Notes under the pieces: model-generated
Databases searched by the model: none
Told to the model about the DNA's origin: nothing
What the model saw: the letters and a program-made list of their open reading frames with translations, nothing else
Made by a program: the position numbers and the translations under genes
NCBI RefSeq assembly: GCF_014649695.1
Contig: NZ_BMTN01000033.1
Coordinates: 1 to 48,722 of the forward strand
Length of the DNA: 48,722 nucleotides
Direction of reading: 5' to 3'
Source: Streptomyces kurssanovii
GTDB lineage: Bacteria > Actinomycetota > Actinomycetes > Streptomycetales > Streptomycetaceae
In this document: piece after piece, positions 9,619 to 18,061 of the stretch
Layout: each line of letters opens with the position of its first letter
Numbering within the stretch: the stretch's first letter is position 1

Positions 9619-9742
9619 CGGGCCCGCCGCAAGCGCGGCCGTACGGGGAGGTGGCCGCACCGGCAGCTGTCCTCGCAGGTAAATCGGTACGCAACACGGT
9701 CTCCCGCGCGTGACAATCACGGTCCACGAACGGGAGGAACCC

Positions 9743-10951
9743 ATGAGCCAGGCGTACGCGACCCTCCAGGAGCTGCTGCCGCCCGACGAGTTGGCGGCTG
9801 CACTCGAGGCCGGCCACGTCACCCGCAAGCGCCACCCCGAACTGCCGCTCTCCCTCTACACGTACACGAGGACGTGTCAGTACGAGCGCGTGTGGAACCG
9901 GGTCACCGTGCGCTGCCGCGGCCTGGTCGCCGACGACGCCACCGGCGAGATCGTCGCCCTTCCGCTGCCGAAGTTCTTCAACGTCGGCGAGCACGAGGCG
10001 GGTCAGCCGTACGCGCCCGCCCTCCCGGACGAGCCGTTCGAGGTCTACGACAAGGTCGACGGCAGCCTGGCGGTGGTCTTCCACTACGCCGGCCGGTGGC
10101 GGGTGGCGTCCAAGGGCTCCTTCATCAGCGCCCAGGCGGTGTGGGCGCAGCGCCTGCTGGACGGGAGTGCCACCTCCGCGCTGATACCCGGCGTCACCTA
10201 CCTCGCCGAGATCCTCTACCCGCAGAACCGGATAGTCGTCGACTACGGCGACCGCCGGGACCTGGTGCTCCTCGCCGCGTTCGCCAAGGACGGCACGGAA
10301 GTCGCTCTGAAAGAGGCCGCGGCCGGGTGGCGGGGCATCGGCTCCGTCGTCACCGTCTGGCCCGCCATGCCGCTGGCCGAACTGCTCGCCCTGGCCGAGG
10401 CCAACCAGCTCCCCGGCGGCCGGACGGCCACGGGCACCGACGCGGAGGGCTTCGTGCTGCGCTTCGCCTCCGGCGTCCGGGCGAAGGCCAAACTGTCCGA
10501 GTACGTACGGCTCCACAAGGTGCTCACCGGCGTCACCGAGCGGGACATCTGGCGCAGCCACGGCATCCAGCGTTTCGCCGGCCTGCCCGCCAAGCAGGTG
10601 GCGCAGACGCTGGGTTGCTCCGTGGCGGACCTCGCGGCGTCCGACGGCAAGCCTCTCGACTCGCTGTTGGAGCAGGTGCCCGACGAGTTCGACGCGTGGG
10701 TGCGCGAGGTGATCGCCCGGATCGACAAGGACGTGGCCGACCGCGAGCGCGCGATCGACGAGGCGTACCGGTCCCTGGCCCCGCTCGCCGCCGACCGGGG
10801 CGCGTTCGCCCGTGCCGCGACGTCGCTGCCGGACACCGCCGTCCGCTCCGCCATGTTCCTGCGTCTGGACGGGCGCCCGACCGAACTCCTGACCTACCGA
10901 TCCGTCCGGCCTGCGACGGCCGACCCGTTCCAGACCGACGAGGAGAACTGA
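9743..10951 (+). CDS. T4 Rnl1-like RNA ligase
   Basis: 402 residues. Nucleotidyltransferase motifs are in order: RCRGLV (57-62) followed by PLPKFFNVGEHE, as in the T4 Rnl1 family; motif I KVDG with Lys104 as the predicted AMP-accepting residue; motif III-like YLAEILYP (Glu156); motif IV EGFVLRF (235-241); motif V KAKLSEY (248-254). Rnl1 enzymes join 3'-OH and 5'-phosphate RNA ends, classically healing cleaved tRNA. The ATG follows GGGAGGAA. It ends 2 bases before the kinase/phosphatase gene, whose Shine-Dalgarno lies inside its 3' end, so the two are translated as a unit that together provides end healing and sealing. Confidence 0.93.
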   Translation: MSQAYATLQELLPPDELAAALEAGHVTRKRHPELPLSLYTYTRTCQYERVWNRVTVRCRGLVADDATGEIVALPLPKFFNVGEHEAGQPYAPALPDEPFEVYDKVDGSLAVVFHYAGRWRVASKGSFISAQAVWAQRLLDGSATSALIPGVTYLAEILYPQNRIVVDYGDRRDLVLLAAFAKDGTEVALKEAAAGWRGIGSVVTVWPAMPLAELLALAEANQLPGGRTATGTDAEGFVLRFASGVRAKAKLSEYVRLHKVLTGVTERDIWRSHGIQRFAGLPAKQVAQTLGCSVADLAASDGKPLDSLLEQVPDEFDAWVREVIARIDKDVADRERAIDEAYRSLAPLAADRGAFARAATSLPDTAVRSAMFLRLDGRPTELLTYRSVRPATADPFQTDEEN

Positions 10952-10953
10952 CC

Positions 10954-11868
10954 GTGCCCGTGGTACACGTGATGACGGGGCTCCCGGCCTCGGGGAAGAC
11001 CACCGCGGCGCGCATGCTGCAGGCGGAGTCGGAGGGCCGGATCAGGCGGGTGAATCTGGACGACCTGCGGGTCATGCTCGACATCCCGGCGCCCGGGCCC
11101 GGCCGTTCGCACGCGCATGAGCAGACGGTGCTGGCGATCCAGGACGCGGCGGTGCGGGCGGCCGTCGACGGCGGGTTCGACGTCGTCGTGGACAACACAC
11201 ACCTGACACCTCACATCCCGAAGCGCCTGAAAGCGGCGGTGGCCGGTCAGGCCGAGTTCAGGGTCCACGACTTCACCGGCGTACCGGTCGACGAATGCAT
11301 ACGGCGTGACGCCGAGCGGGACCGGCGGGTCGGTGAGGAGATCATCCGGATTCTCGCCGACAAGCACGCCAAGGCCAGAAGGGGCGGATGGCGCCTCACC
11401 GAGGACTGGCTGAACGACGAGATCCCGGTCGAGCCGTATGTCGCCGACGCCGCGCTGCCCGCGGCGGTGATGTGCGACATCGACGGCACCCTCGCCATCA
11501 GGGGCGCCCGCAGCCCTTACGACTTCACCCGCTGCGACGAGGACCTGCTCAACGTGTCGGTGCGCGGCGCGCTGTTGTCGTTCCGGCGCGCGGACGGAGA
11601 CGTGATCGTCTTGCTCTCGGGCCGTGGCGAGGAACACCGGGAGCGGACGGAGGCGTGGCTGCGCCGCCACGAGGTCCCCTACGACGAACTGTGGATGCGC
11701 GCGGCCGGTGACGGCCGGCGTGACGACGTCGTGAAGGCGGAGCTCTTCGACCGTCATGTCCGTCACCGCTTCGCGGTGCGCGTCTCGCTCGACGACCGCG
11801 ATCGTGTCGTCGCCGTGTGGCGCCGCATGGGCCTGCCCACATGGCAGGTCAACTACGGCAACTTCTGA
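10954..11868 (+). CDS. Polynucleotide kinase / 3'-phosphatase (T4 Pnkp-like)
   Basis: 304 residues, two domains in T4 Pnkp order. The N-terminal kinase has a P-loop GLPASGKT (9-16), an NLDDLR segment with Asp36/Asp37 as candidate general base, and VVVDNTHL (77-84). The C-terminal HAD phosphatase has DIDGT (175-179, nucleophile Asp175, acid/base Asp177), LLSGRGEEHRERTEAWL (220-236) and a late Asp pair at 280-281. It would phosphorylate 5'-OH ends and remove 3' or 2',3'-cyclic phosphates, making ends suitable for the ligase just upstream. GTG 10954 follows AGGAGA in the end of the ligase gene. Known targets of such pairs are tRNAs cut by anticodon nucleases; the target here is inferred. Confidence 0.93.
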   Translation: MPVVHVMTGLPASGKTTAARMLQAESEGRIRRVNLDDLRVMLDIPAPGPGRSHAHEQTVLAIQDAAVRAAVDGGFDVVVDNTHLTPHIPKRLKAAVAGQAEFRVHDFTGVPVDECIRRDAERDRRVGEEIIRILADKHAKARRGGWRLTEDWLNDEIPVEPYVADAALPAAVMCDIDGTLAIRGARSPYDFTRCDEDLLNVSVRGALLSFRRADGDVIVLLSGRGEEHRERTEAWLRRHEVPYDELWMRAAGDGRRDDVVKAELFDRHVRHRFAVRVSLDDRDRVVAVWRRMGLPTWQVNYGNF

Positions 11869-12118
11869 TCACTGACCGCTGCGGACACCGCCGGACCGAT
11901 CGGTATCCGTACGACAGGAATTGGCGTAGCCGGTGAGAACGGACCTGATTCGATCTCCGTGTAACGCTTCGTCCATGCGCGGCGCAGTTCCCGGCAGGGG
12001 CGCAATTGTGACCCCTGATGCGGTCAGGGCAGGGATTTCCCCGCTGTGGTATTTCCCTCTGTGTGCCGACCGCGCTTCCGTGCCGTCGAGGCTGCCTACG
12101 CGCCAGATTGGGAATCCA

Positions 12119-12481
12119 GTGAGCAATACCGAACCCCTGCCGGACCACCGGCAGTACGACCCCACCCAGGGCAGCGGTCACCGTTCTGTGCACGGCGGAG
12201 ACGGGTCCGGCACACGTCGGGCGGCCCTGATCACCCACACGATCGCCGACATCGCTGCGGTGTTCCTCGGGCTGTGGGTCCTGCTCCACCTGCTCGAGGC
12301 GAACCGGTCCAACATCTTCGTCGAGTTCGTGCAAGGCACGGCGGATCTGCTGGCGTGGTGGTCACAGGACATTTTCACAATGGACACGGAAGGCCTCCGT
12401 GTTCTCCTCAATTACGGGTTGCCCGCGGTGATTTATCTGCTGATCGGGCACGGTGTCGCCTCACGGTTGCGGCGTCTCTGA
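12119..12481 (+). CDS. Small membrane protein of unknown function
   Basis: 120 residues. A polar N-terminal tail (about 1-40) precedes two probable membrane helices, IADIAAVFLGLWVLLHLL and LLNYGLPAVIYLLIGHGVA, joined by a short amphipathic loop with an acidic WWSQDIFTMDTEG segment. No enzymatic motif is visible. The GTG start at 12119 has GGGAA 4 bases upstream; the frame stays open upstream but that part reads as non-coding. It stands alone between the RNA-repair pair and the RNase H gene. Confidence 0.75.
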   Translation: MSNTEPLPDHRQYDPTQGSGHRSVHGGDGSGTRRAALITHTIADIAAVFLGLWVLLHLLEANRSNIFVEFVQGTADLLAWWSQDIFTMDTEGLRVLLNYGLPAVIYLLIGHGVASRLRRL

Positions 12482-12742
12482 CAGAATTCACGGGCCGTTC
12501 AGGTCTGTGAAGAAACGGCATTTGTGCGGCGGACAGTGTGAAACCATTTCCGCACCGCGCCGCACCGCACCCAACTCGGGGCCGTTCGCCCGCCGGGGGC
12601 GGCGTGCCGTTGGACGCCGCCCCCGCCGCGACCCTCTCCGTGCCCGTGCCCGGCCCGGCGCGGCATGCTTCGCGGGGGCGCCGCGCCCGCGGACGCCCGG
12701 GCCGTGCGGGCCCCGAGTCCGGGACGTGGCAGCATCGGGTGC

Positions 12743-13432
12743 ATGGTGGAACGGATCATCGCCGCGTGTGACGGGGCGTCGAAGGGTAATCCCGGGCCGG
12801 CGGCCTGGGCATGGGTCGTTGCCGGTACGGACGGCCAGGTGGCCTCCTGGGAGGCGGGCCCGCTGGGGAGGGCCACGAACAACGTGGCAGAGTTGACCGC
12901 GCTGCGCGAGCTGCTCCAGGCGACCGACCCGGTCGTTCCGCTCGAGGTGCGCATGGACTCGCAGTACGCCATGAAGGCGGTCACGACCTGGCTGCCGGGC
13001 TGGCGCCGCAAGGGCTGGAAGACGGCCGCCGGAACGCCGGTGGCCAACCGGGATCTGGTGGTCGCGATAGACACGCTGCTGACCGGCCGGGACGTCACCT
13101 TCGTGTACACCCCGGCGCATCAGGTCGACGGGGACGCCCTGAACGCGGCCGCCGACGCCGCCGCGAGTCAGACGGCCCGCTCCCAGCAGCCGGCCGGCTC
13201 CGCTGCCGGCTCCGTCCTGCCGCCGCCCGAGCCGGCGTCGCGGCCCGCGACGGCGGGGCGCGACCGGCGGCCCGCGGACCGGCGCTCACCGGCCGCGGGC
13301 TTCTCCCGTGGTTCGGTCGCGGCGAAGTTCCCCGGCCGGTGCCGCTGCGGCCGGCCCTACGCCAAGGGAGAGACGATCGCGAAGAACCCCGACGGCTGGG
13401 GCCACCCGGCCTGCGCCACGGAAGGCGGCTGA
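12743..13432 (+). CDS. Ribonuclease H with Cys/His C-terminal tail
   Basis: 229 residues. An RNase H type I fold covers about 1-145, with catalytic acids at Asp10 (ACDGASKGNPG), Glu50 (NNVAELTAL), Asp72 (RMDSQYAMKAV) and a final Asp near 138 in the helix after VYTPAHQVDGD. RNase H cleaves the RNA strand of RNA-DNA hybrids. A Pro/Ala/Arg-rich linker (about 146-195) leads to a short tail with Cys200, Cys202, His221 and Cys224 (RCRCGRPY ... GWGHPAC), which looks like a small zinc site. The tail is not part of ordinary RNase HI. The ATG is the only well-placed start for the fold. Confidence 0.9.
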   Translation: MVERIIAACDGASKGNPGPAAWAWVVAGTDGQVASWEAGPLGRATNNVAELTALRELLQATDPVVPLEVRMDSQYAMKAVTTWLPGWRRKGWKTAAGTPVANRDLVVAIDTLLTGRDVTFVYTPAHQVDGDALNAAADAAASQTARSQQPAGSAAGSVLPPPEPASRPATAGRDRRPADRRSPAAGFSRGSVAAKFPGRCRCGRPYAKGETIAKNPDGWGHPACATEGG

Positions 13433-13724
13433 ACCCCGGCGCGCCGGCGTCCACCCCGCCCCCAGCGGCGCGCCGTCGGCCGCGGTCGCACGGCGCCGGC
13501 GACGAGGTCTCACCGGCGTCCGTGTCGTCCACCGCGTCACCGCGCCGGCGCCGTCACGGTGACGGGCCCGCACCGGGTGCTGTGCCCTGTGCCGTCGTCC
13601 GGGGAGAGGGAGCGCTCGCCGTGCGTGAGGCAGCCGTTCCCCGGCGCGAGCAGCTGTGCCCGGTCTTCCCGGCCAGACCGGGCCGCCACCGGCCGCGGTC
13701 AACGGGCCGTGGGCGATCGGCGGG

Positions 13725-14768
13725 TCAGTAGGTGACGTGGATGCGGCGCGCCGGACCGTCCACCCGGATCCGTCCCCCGACGGGGATGACGAGTTGCGGG
13801 TCGGTGTGGCCGAGGTCGACGTCGAACACCGCCATCGTGTCGGGGGCGTACCGGTCGAGGGCCCGTAGGACGGCCTCGCGCTGGTCCCGGCGGAAGCGCG
13901 CCCGAGCCCGCGGTTCGAGCGGGTTCTCGAACGACCAGCTCTTCGCCCTGCCCATCAGCAGCGCCGGGAACTGCCGCAGCAGCCCGCGTTCGCCCATGCT
14001 CCGCAGGATCCAGAAGACGTCCTGGGCACGCGGCATCTCCTCCGAGGTCTCCAGAAAAAGCACGCTGCCGGCGTAGGAGTCGACCGGGTGCACGACGCGG
14101 TCGGCCATCATCAGCCAGGACAGGATCTCCAGATTGCCGCCCCAGCCGGCTCCTTCGACCACCCGGTCGCCGTTGTGCCAGAACCAGCCTTCGGCGGGCT
14201 CCGTCCCTGGTTCGGTCTCGAAGGTGCGCGGGTCGTCCCAGGGCCGGTCGACGTCGTTGTACGTGCTCGAGGGCGTGAGCTCGTAGTCGCCGGACGTGAA
14301 CAGCGCCGCCCGGAGCGAGTCCGCCGTCAGCGGGTGCATCGCGCCGGGCCGTCCGAGCTCGACCATCACGGAACCGCCGTGGTAGCCGACCATGCCCAGG
14401 TTCCGCAGGAACAGCAGCAGGTTGGTGTTGTCGCTGTAGCCGAAGAAGGGCTTCGGGTTGGCGCGGAGCAGGTCCCCGTGGAGGTGAGGGAGGACGGTGA
14501 TCTGGTCGTCGCCGCCGATGCTCGCGATGACCGCCTTGATGTCGGGGTCGGCGAAGGCGGCGTGGATGTCGGCGGCTCTCTCCTCGGGCGTCGCGCCCGT
14601 CTTCCGGGTCGTCGGGTATTCCACCGGCTTCAGCCCGAAGTCCTCCTGCAGCCTGCGCAGACCCAACTCGTAGGGCAGGGGCAGGTGTCCGGGCAGACCG
14701 GAGGAAGGGGACAGCACAGCGACCGGATCTCCGGGGCGGGGCTTGGCGGGGTACAGGGGAGCCGTCAT
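13725..14768 (-). CDS. S66 family LD-carboxypeptidase / MccF-like peptidase
   Basis: 347 residues, the normal size for MEROPS S66. The catalytic triad is readable: Ser112 in FGYSDNT, Glu240 in VLFLETSEE and His321 in GHTDPQ, with IGGDDQITVLPHL (84-96) forming the substrate loop. Family members cut L,D bonds in cytoplasmic muropeptides (LdcA) or deacylate toxic peptidyl-nucleotides (MccF). The sequence favours the MccF-like branch, but the substrate cannot be settled from this. The Shine-Dalgarno is weak; the ATG was chosen because PGDPVAVLSPSS, the usual start of the fold, follows it. Confidence 0.92.
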   Translation of the reverse strand: MTAPLYPAKPRPGDPVAVLSPSSGLPGHLPLPYELGLRRLQEDFGLKPVEYPTTRKTGATPEERAADIHAAFADPDIKAVIASIGGDDQITVLPHLHGDLLRANPKPFFGYSDNTNLLLFLRNLGMVGYHGGSVMVELGRPGAMHPLTADSLRAALFTSGDYELTPSSTYNDVDRPWDDPRTFETEPGTEPAEGWFWHNGDRVVEGAGWGGNLEILSWLMMADRVVHPVDSYAGSVLFLETSEEMPRAQDVFWILRSMGERGLLRQFPALLMGRAKSWSFENPLEPRARARFRRDQREAVLRALDRYAPDTMAVFDVDLGHTDPQLVIPVGGRIRVDGPARRIHVTY

Positions 14769-15086
14769 CTCGTGATCGTAGGACCGGGCGGACCCGCTGC
14801 CGAAACGATTTGCTCGGAGGTGTCCCGCACGCTCGCCCCTCCGTTCGCGGACGGTACGGGGTCTCGGGTGCGGGCACCCGGTCGGGGACGGGCACCGATG
14901 GCGGACCGGCACGCGGTTGCCGACCGGCCGCGGTCGGGGGAGTGGCGACGGCGGGTCGCGCGTCGGGCACCGGATCACGGGCGCGGGGCCCCATGGTTGT
15001 GGTGGTCGCCGCCCGGCGCCGCCGAGCGCGCCGGCGCGGGAGGCTGGAAGGTGGCCGCAGACAGCGATCCGAAGGAGGAAGCCACC
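14769..15086. other. 318-base divergent intergenic region
   Basis: It separates the divergent S66 peptidase and universal stress protein genes. I see no gene or repeat. The USP Shine-Dalgarno GAAGGAGG is at 15071-15078. Confidence 0.5.
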
Positions 15087-15944
15087 ATGACCGGGCATGT
15101 GACCGTCGGTCTGGACAACTCGCCCGAGAGTCTCGCGGCGGCGCACTGGGCGGCCCGGGAGGCCGTGCTGCGCGGTGCGGACCTGCTTGTGCTGCACGTG
15201 GAGGAGTGGCCGCTGCCGGTGGCCGTGGCCATGCCGACCGTCACGCGTGACGACCACCGCGACTGGGCGGACAGGCTGCTGGGAGGCGCGGTGGACGAGC
15301 TGCGGCTCGCCCACCCGGGCCTTCGGGTCTCCGGGCGCCGGGTGTCGGGACGGCCCGCGGGCGCACTCGCCGTCGAGGCCGCCGACGCGGGGCTGCTGGT
15401 CCTCGGGTCACGGGGGCTGGGGACCGTGATGGGCGCTCTCATGGGCTCGGTCGGTCTGGCGACCGTTGCCGCCACGACGGCACCGGTGGTCGTCGTACGC
15501 GCCGACGGCAGCGAACACGGGCACGGCCCGGACAAGGAGGTCGTGGTCGGGGTGGACCTCCACCGGCCGGCCGGTCCGGTCCTCGCCTTCGCCTTCGAGG
15601 AGGCGGCCCGGCGCGGATGCACCCTGCGCGCCGTGCACGGCTGGAAGCTGCCCCTGGTGTTCGCCCACTCCGACGAGGTCCGGGCCGATGCCGGGCGCGA
15701 GGCGGCGACGGCGCTCGGCGCGGCACTGCTGCCCTGGAGGCAGGAGCACCCGTCGGTGGCGGTGGTGGAGCGGCCCGTGATGGGCGCCGGCGCGCAAGTG
15801 CTGGTCGACGAGGCCGCCGACGCGGGCCTCGTGGTGGTCGGCAGGCACGTCCGCCGCGCGCCTCTGGTCCCGCACATCGGCCACATCGCGCATGCCGCGA
15901 TGCACCACTGCAGGGCACCGGTCGCGGTGGTCGCGCACGAGTGA
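15087..15944 (+). CDS. Tandem universal stress protein
   Basis: 285 residues holding two UspA-like domains (about 1-142 and 148-285). The first shows GHVTVGLDNSPESLAAAHWAA and a C-terminal LGSRGLGTVMGALMGSVG, fitting the G-2x-G-9x-G(S/T) ATP-binding pattern. The second begins VVVGVDLHRPAGPVLAFAFEEA and ends VVVGRHVRRAPLVPHIGHIAHA, where the ATP loop is degenerate. Tandem USPs are common in actinobacteria and accompany stress or dormancy responses. A strong Shine-Dalgarno (GAAGGAGG) precedes the ATG. Confidence 0.94.
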   Translation: MTGHVTVGLDNSPESLAAAHWAAREAVLRGADLLVLHVEEWPLPVAVAMPTVTRDDHRDWADRLLGGAVDELRLAHPGLRVSGRRVSGRPAGALAVEAADAGLLVLGSRGLGTVMGALMGSVGLATVAATTAPVVVVRADGSEHGHGPDKEVVVGVDLHRPAGPVLAFAFEEAARRGCTLRAVHGWKLPLVFAHSDEVRADAGREAATALGAALLPWRQEHPSVAVVERPVMGAGAQVLVDEAADAGLVVVGRHVRRAPLVPHIGHIAHAAMHHCRAPVAVVAHE

Positions 15945-16125
15945 CGGCGACACGGCCGCGTTCCGGGAAGCGGTCACGCCGACATGGGCACCGCCGCCGG
16001 GTCGCCCGCGGTGCCGCCCGAGCCGTCGGCCGCGTACGGGATTCCGGGCGGGCCGGCGCCTTCGGATCGTGAGGGCCTGCGGATCGTGTGGCTTGGCGCG
16101 GGTCCGGTCGCGGAGGGCGGGGCCG

Positions 16126-16722
16126 TCAGGACCGGTCGTCGGCGAGCTGCTGGGGGAGCTGGACCAGCAGGAGACGGGCGTCCGCCCGCACGTTGCACTC
16201 GCTTATGGTCCGGCGGACCTCCAGGGTGAGGCCGCTCCTCGTCAGGAGGCGCAGAGCCACCGTCACTTCGCCGAGCCCCCGCCGTGGGCCGTCCTGTTGC
16301 TCGAGCTGCCGGTAGAGAGTGTTCGGCCAGCGGTCGGGGTCGGTGTCCTGCCAGAGCCGGGGGCCGTCGGTACTGAAGCGGCAGTGCTGTCCGCCGTGCG
16401 GTTCCTGGAGCAGCGAGTGACTGACCGGCACAGTGCTGAACAACGGCACGAGTCTGGCCCGTAGATCGTCGTTCTCGACCAGGCGTAGCTGCTGCCGGTG
16501 CCGATTGCCCGCGACCTCCATCCGCAGCGCGGCGAGCACGTACGGGTGACCGCCGGGAGCCATGACGGGGTACTCGTCCTGCCACTGGGGCCAGGACGCC
16601 GGCAGGTGTGCCGCCGGCAGCGCGCCGGGCCGGTGCGTGCTGCCCGTCAGGGGCACCACATGGTCGTTGTCCACGGCGGGATTATCACCCGAGTGCGGGG
16701 TCCGCGTCGTCGCGATGTCCAT
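16126..16722 (-). CDS. Conserved-looking protein of unknown function
   Basis: 198 residues with no signal peptide or membrane segment. Codon use is typical of the window. The sequence holds WPQWQDEYPVM, a central basic/polar region and a C-terminal LTRSGLTLEVRRTISECNVRAD followed by LLLVQLPQQL, suggesting mixed alpha/beta structure. I do not recognise the family. ATG 16722 gives a clean start ahead of MDIATTRTP with GAGG about 10 bases upstream; the frame remains open further upstream but looks non-coding. Neighbours give no functional clue. Confidence 0.65.
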   Translation of the reverse strand: MDIATTRTPHSGDNPAVDNDHVVPLTGSTHRPGALPAAHLPASWPQWQDEYPVMAPGGHPYVLAALRMEVAGNRHRQQLRLVENDDLRARLVPLFSTVPVSHSLLQEPHGGQHCRFSTDGPRLWQDTDPDRWPNTLYRQLEQQDGPRRGLGEVTVALRLLTRSGLTLEVRRTISECNVRADARLLLVQLPQQLADDRS

Positions 16723-17071
16723 TTCAGGGCAACCTCGTTCGGACGCGCACCGGACAGCCGTGCATACGAACGGACCGCCGGGCGCCTGTGACGCGGCGTG
16801 TCCGGGCGTGCCCTCCGGCGAGGCCGGAAGGGCCAAGAGGGTCAGGAGGTCAGAGGTCAGAGGTCAGGAAGACAGAAGGGAGGCCTCAGGCGCGGCTGTT
16901 CACGCGGACCGGCCGCCATGCCCAGGGAACGCCCGTAACAATCCGGACCGGTTGATGACACCCGCACCAGAGGTCGCTTCAGAGTCGTCGCGCCTCTCCG
17001 GTTCACTCGGGTGCGAGGATGAGGGTGGTGCCGGGCGCCATCGCCCGAACGACGCGACACCAGGAGATCCC
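16723..17071. other. 349-base intergenic region with a heptamer repeat
   Basis: It lies between the unknown minus-strand gene and the Nudix gene. The only structure I see is the AGGTCAG repeat, annotated separately. The Nudix Shine-Dalgarno (AGGAGA) is near 17062-17067. Confidence 0.5.
16847..16867. repeat. Three tandem copies of AGGTCAG
   Basis: Three exact heptamers sit head to tail at 16847-16853, 16854-16860 and 16861-16867, with a partial copy just before (GGGTCAGG). They lie in non-coding DNA, 125 bases upstream of the divergent unknown gene and about 205 bases before the Nudix start. Confidence 0.7.
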
Positions 17072-17593
17072 GTGCACGACGACCACCGGACTGCCGAACG
17101 TCATGAGCGGGCGTTCCCCACCCCCAACAGCCTCACCGGGGTCGGTGTCGTCGTCCTCGACGAGAGCGGAGAGCGGGTGCTGCTCGGACTCGGCCACGAC
17201 GGACGATGGGAGCTGCCCGGCGGGAAGGTCGACCCCGGCGAGGGGTTCGAGCAGGCCGCGGCGCGGGAGTTGGCGGAGGAGACGGGCCTGCTGGCGGAGC
17301 CGGCCGCGGTACGCATCGGGGCGGTACTGGTGGACGGGGAGCGGGGGCTCACGCGGGTGACGGGCGCAGCCCTCGTCGCGCGGACGGCCGGCACACCGCG
17401 GGTGCGGGAGCCGGACAAGATCGTGCGGTGGGAGTGGTTCTCGCCGGAGGCCGTGCCGGAGCCGCTGTTCGCGCCGTCCGCCGCGGTGCTGCGGAGCTGG
17501 CGCATGGGGCCGACGGCCGCGGCCGACGACGGGTTCCGCCGCTATCCCCACTTCTGCGAGCCGGGAGACGGCGCCCCGGAGTGCGTGCCGTAG
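17072..17593 (+). CDS. Nudix hydrolase
   Basis: 173 residues. A complete Nudix box runs from Gly51 to Leu73: GG-K-VDPG-E57, then RELAEETGL with Arg65, Glu66, Glu69 and Glu70. The order matches GX5EX7REUXEEXGU exactly and provides the Mg2+ ligands. The fold starts LTGVGVVVLDESGERVLLG and the domain ends WEWFSPEAVPEPLF. Nudix enzymes hydrolyse nucleoside diphosphates linked to another moiety; no specificity motif is evident, so the substrate is open. GTG 17072 has AGGAGA just upstream, and a much longer open frame extends upstream without conserved features. Confidence 0.92.
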   Translation: MHDDHRTAERHERAFPTPNSLTGVGVVVLDESGERVLLGLGHDGRWELPGGKVDPGEGFEQAAARELAEETGLLAEPAAVRIGAVLVDGERGLTRVTGAALVARTAGTPRVREPDKIVRWEWFSPEAVPEPLFAPSAAVLRSWRMGPTAAADDGFRRYPHFCEPGDGAPECVP

Positions 17594-18061
17594 GCGGATC
17601 TCGAGCTCGCTGCCGCAACCAGCTCAAAGTTGATCACGTCCCAGGATCGGCCGGCGCCCGTGGCCGTCCCATGCGCGCACACGAACCGGATCGGCTCCAG
17701 GGTCGCCGTCATGCAGCGTCTGCCCGTGTCCCCGCCGTTGACCGCGTCCGAGCCGGCCATGGCCGAGGACGAGCTCGATCACGCGGGCAGCGCACGTCCG
17801 GTGACGTCTCAGCGAGTGGCTTCGCCACGGCTCATGGGACTTGCTGCCGCCGGGCTGGGGCCCGACCGACGTGAGCGCTGCGGCCGTTCGCGTGAACGGG
17901 CCGCCGGCCCCGTAGGCCGGCAGCCGGTGCCGCCGGTACGGGCATCCGGGCAGGCTTGACGTCCGGACCGGTCCGGAGCCGCCACGCATCGCGGCACCGC
18001 GCCCCGACGTCCGGGGCCCCGGCCGCCGCGTACGTCCGCGGCGGCCGGGGCGCCGGAGGTG
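17594..18061. other. 468-base intergenic region between convergent genes
   Basis: It separates the Nudix gene from the minus-strand amidohydrolase gene. The right end holds the amidohydrolase terminator. The left end overlaps a short minus-strand open frame (17542-17712, starting MTATLEPIRFVCAHG) with fair codon bias in its first half but no recognisable family; I treat it as doubtful. Nothing else is evident. Confidence 0.5.
18016..18051 (-). terminator. Terminator of the amidohydrolase gene
   Basis: A perfect hairpin with 15-bp arms, GCCCCGGCCGCCGCG (18016-18030) and CGCGGCGGCCGGGGC (18037-18051), and loop TACGTC. It begins 10 bases past the amidohydrolase stop codon. There is no strong U-run, as usual in this genus. 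Confidence 0.75.

Noticed and set aside
17542-17712. Minus-strand frame MTATLEPIRFVCAHG
   Set aside because: Codon bias is fair in its first half only, it overlaps the Nudix 3' end, and no family is recognised; kept as doubtful, not called.
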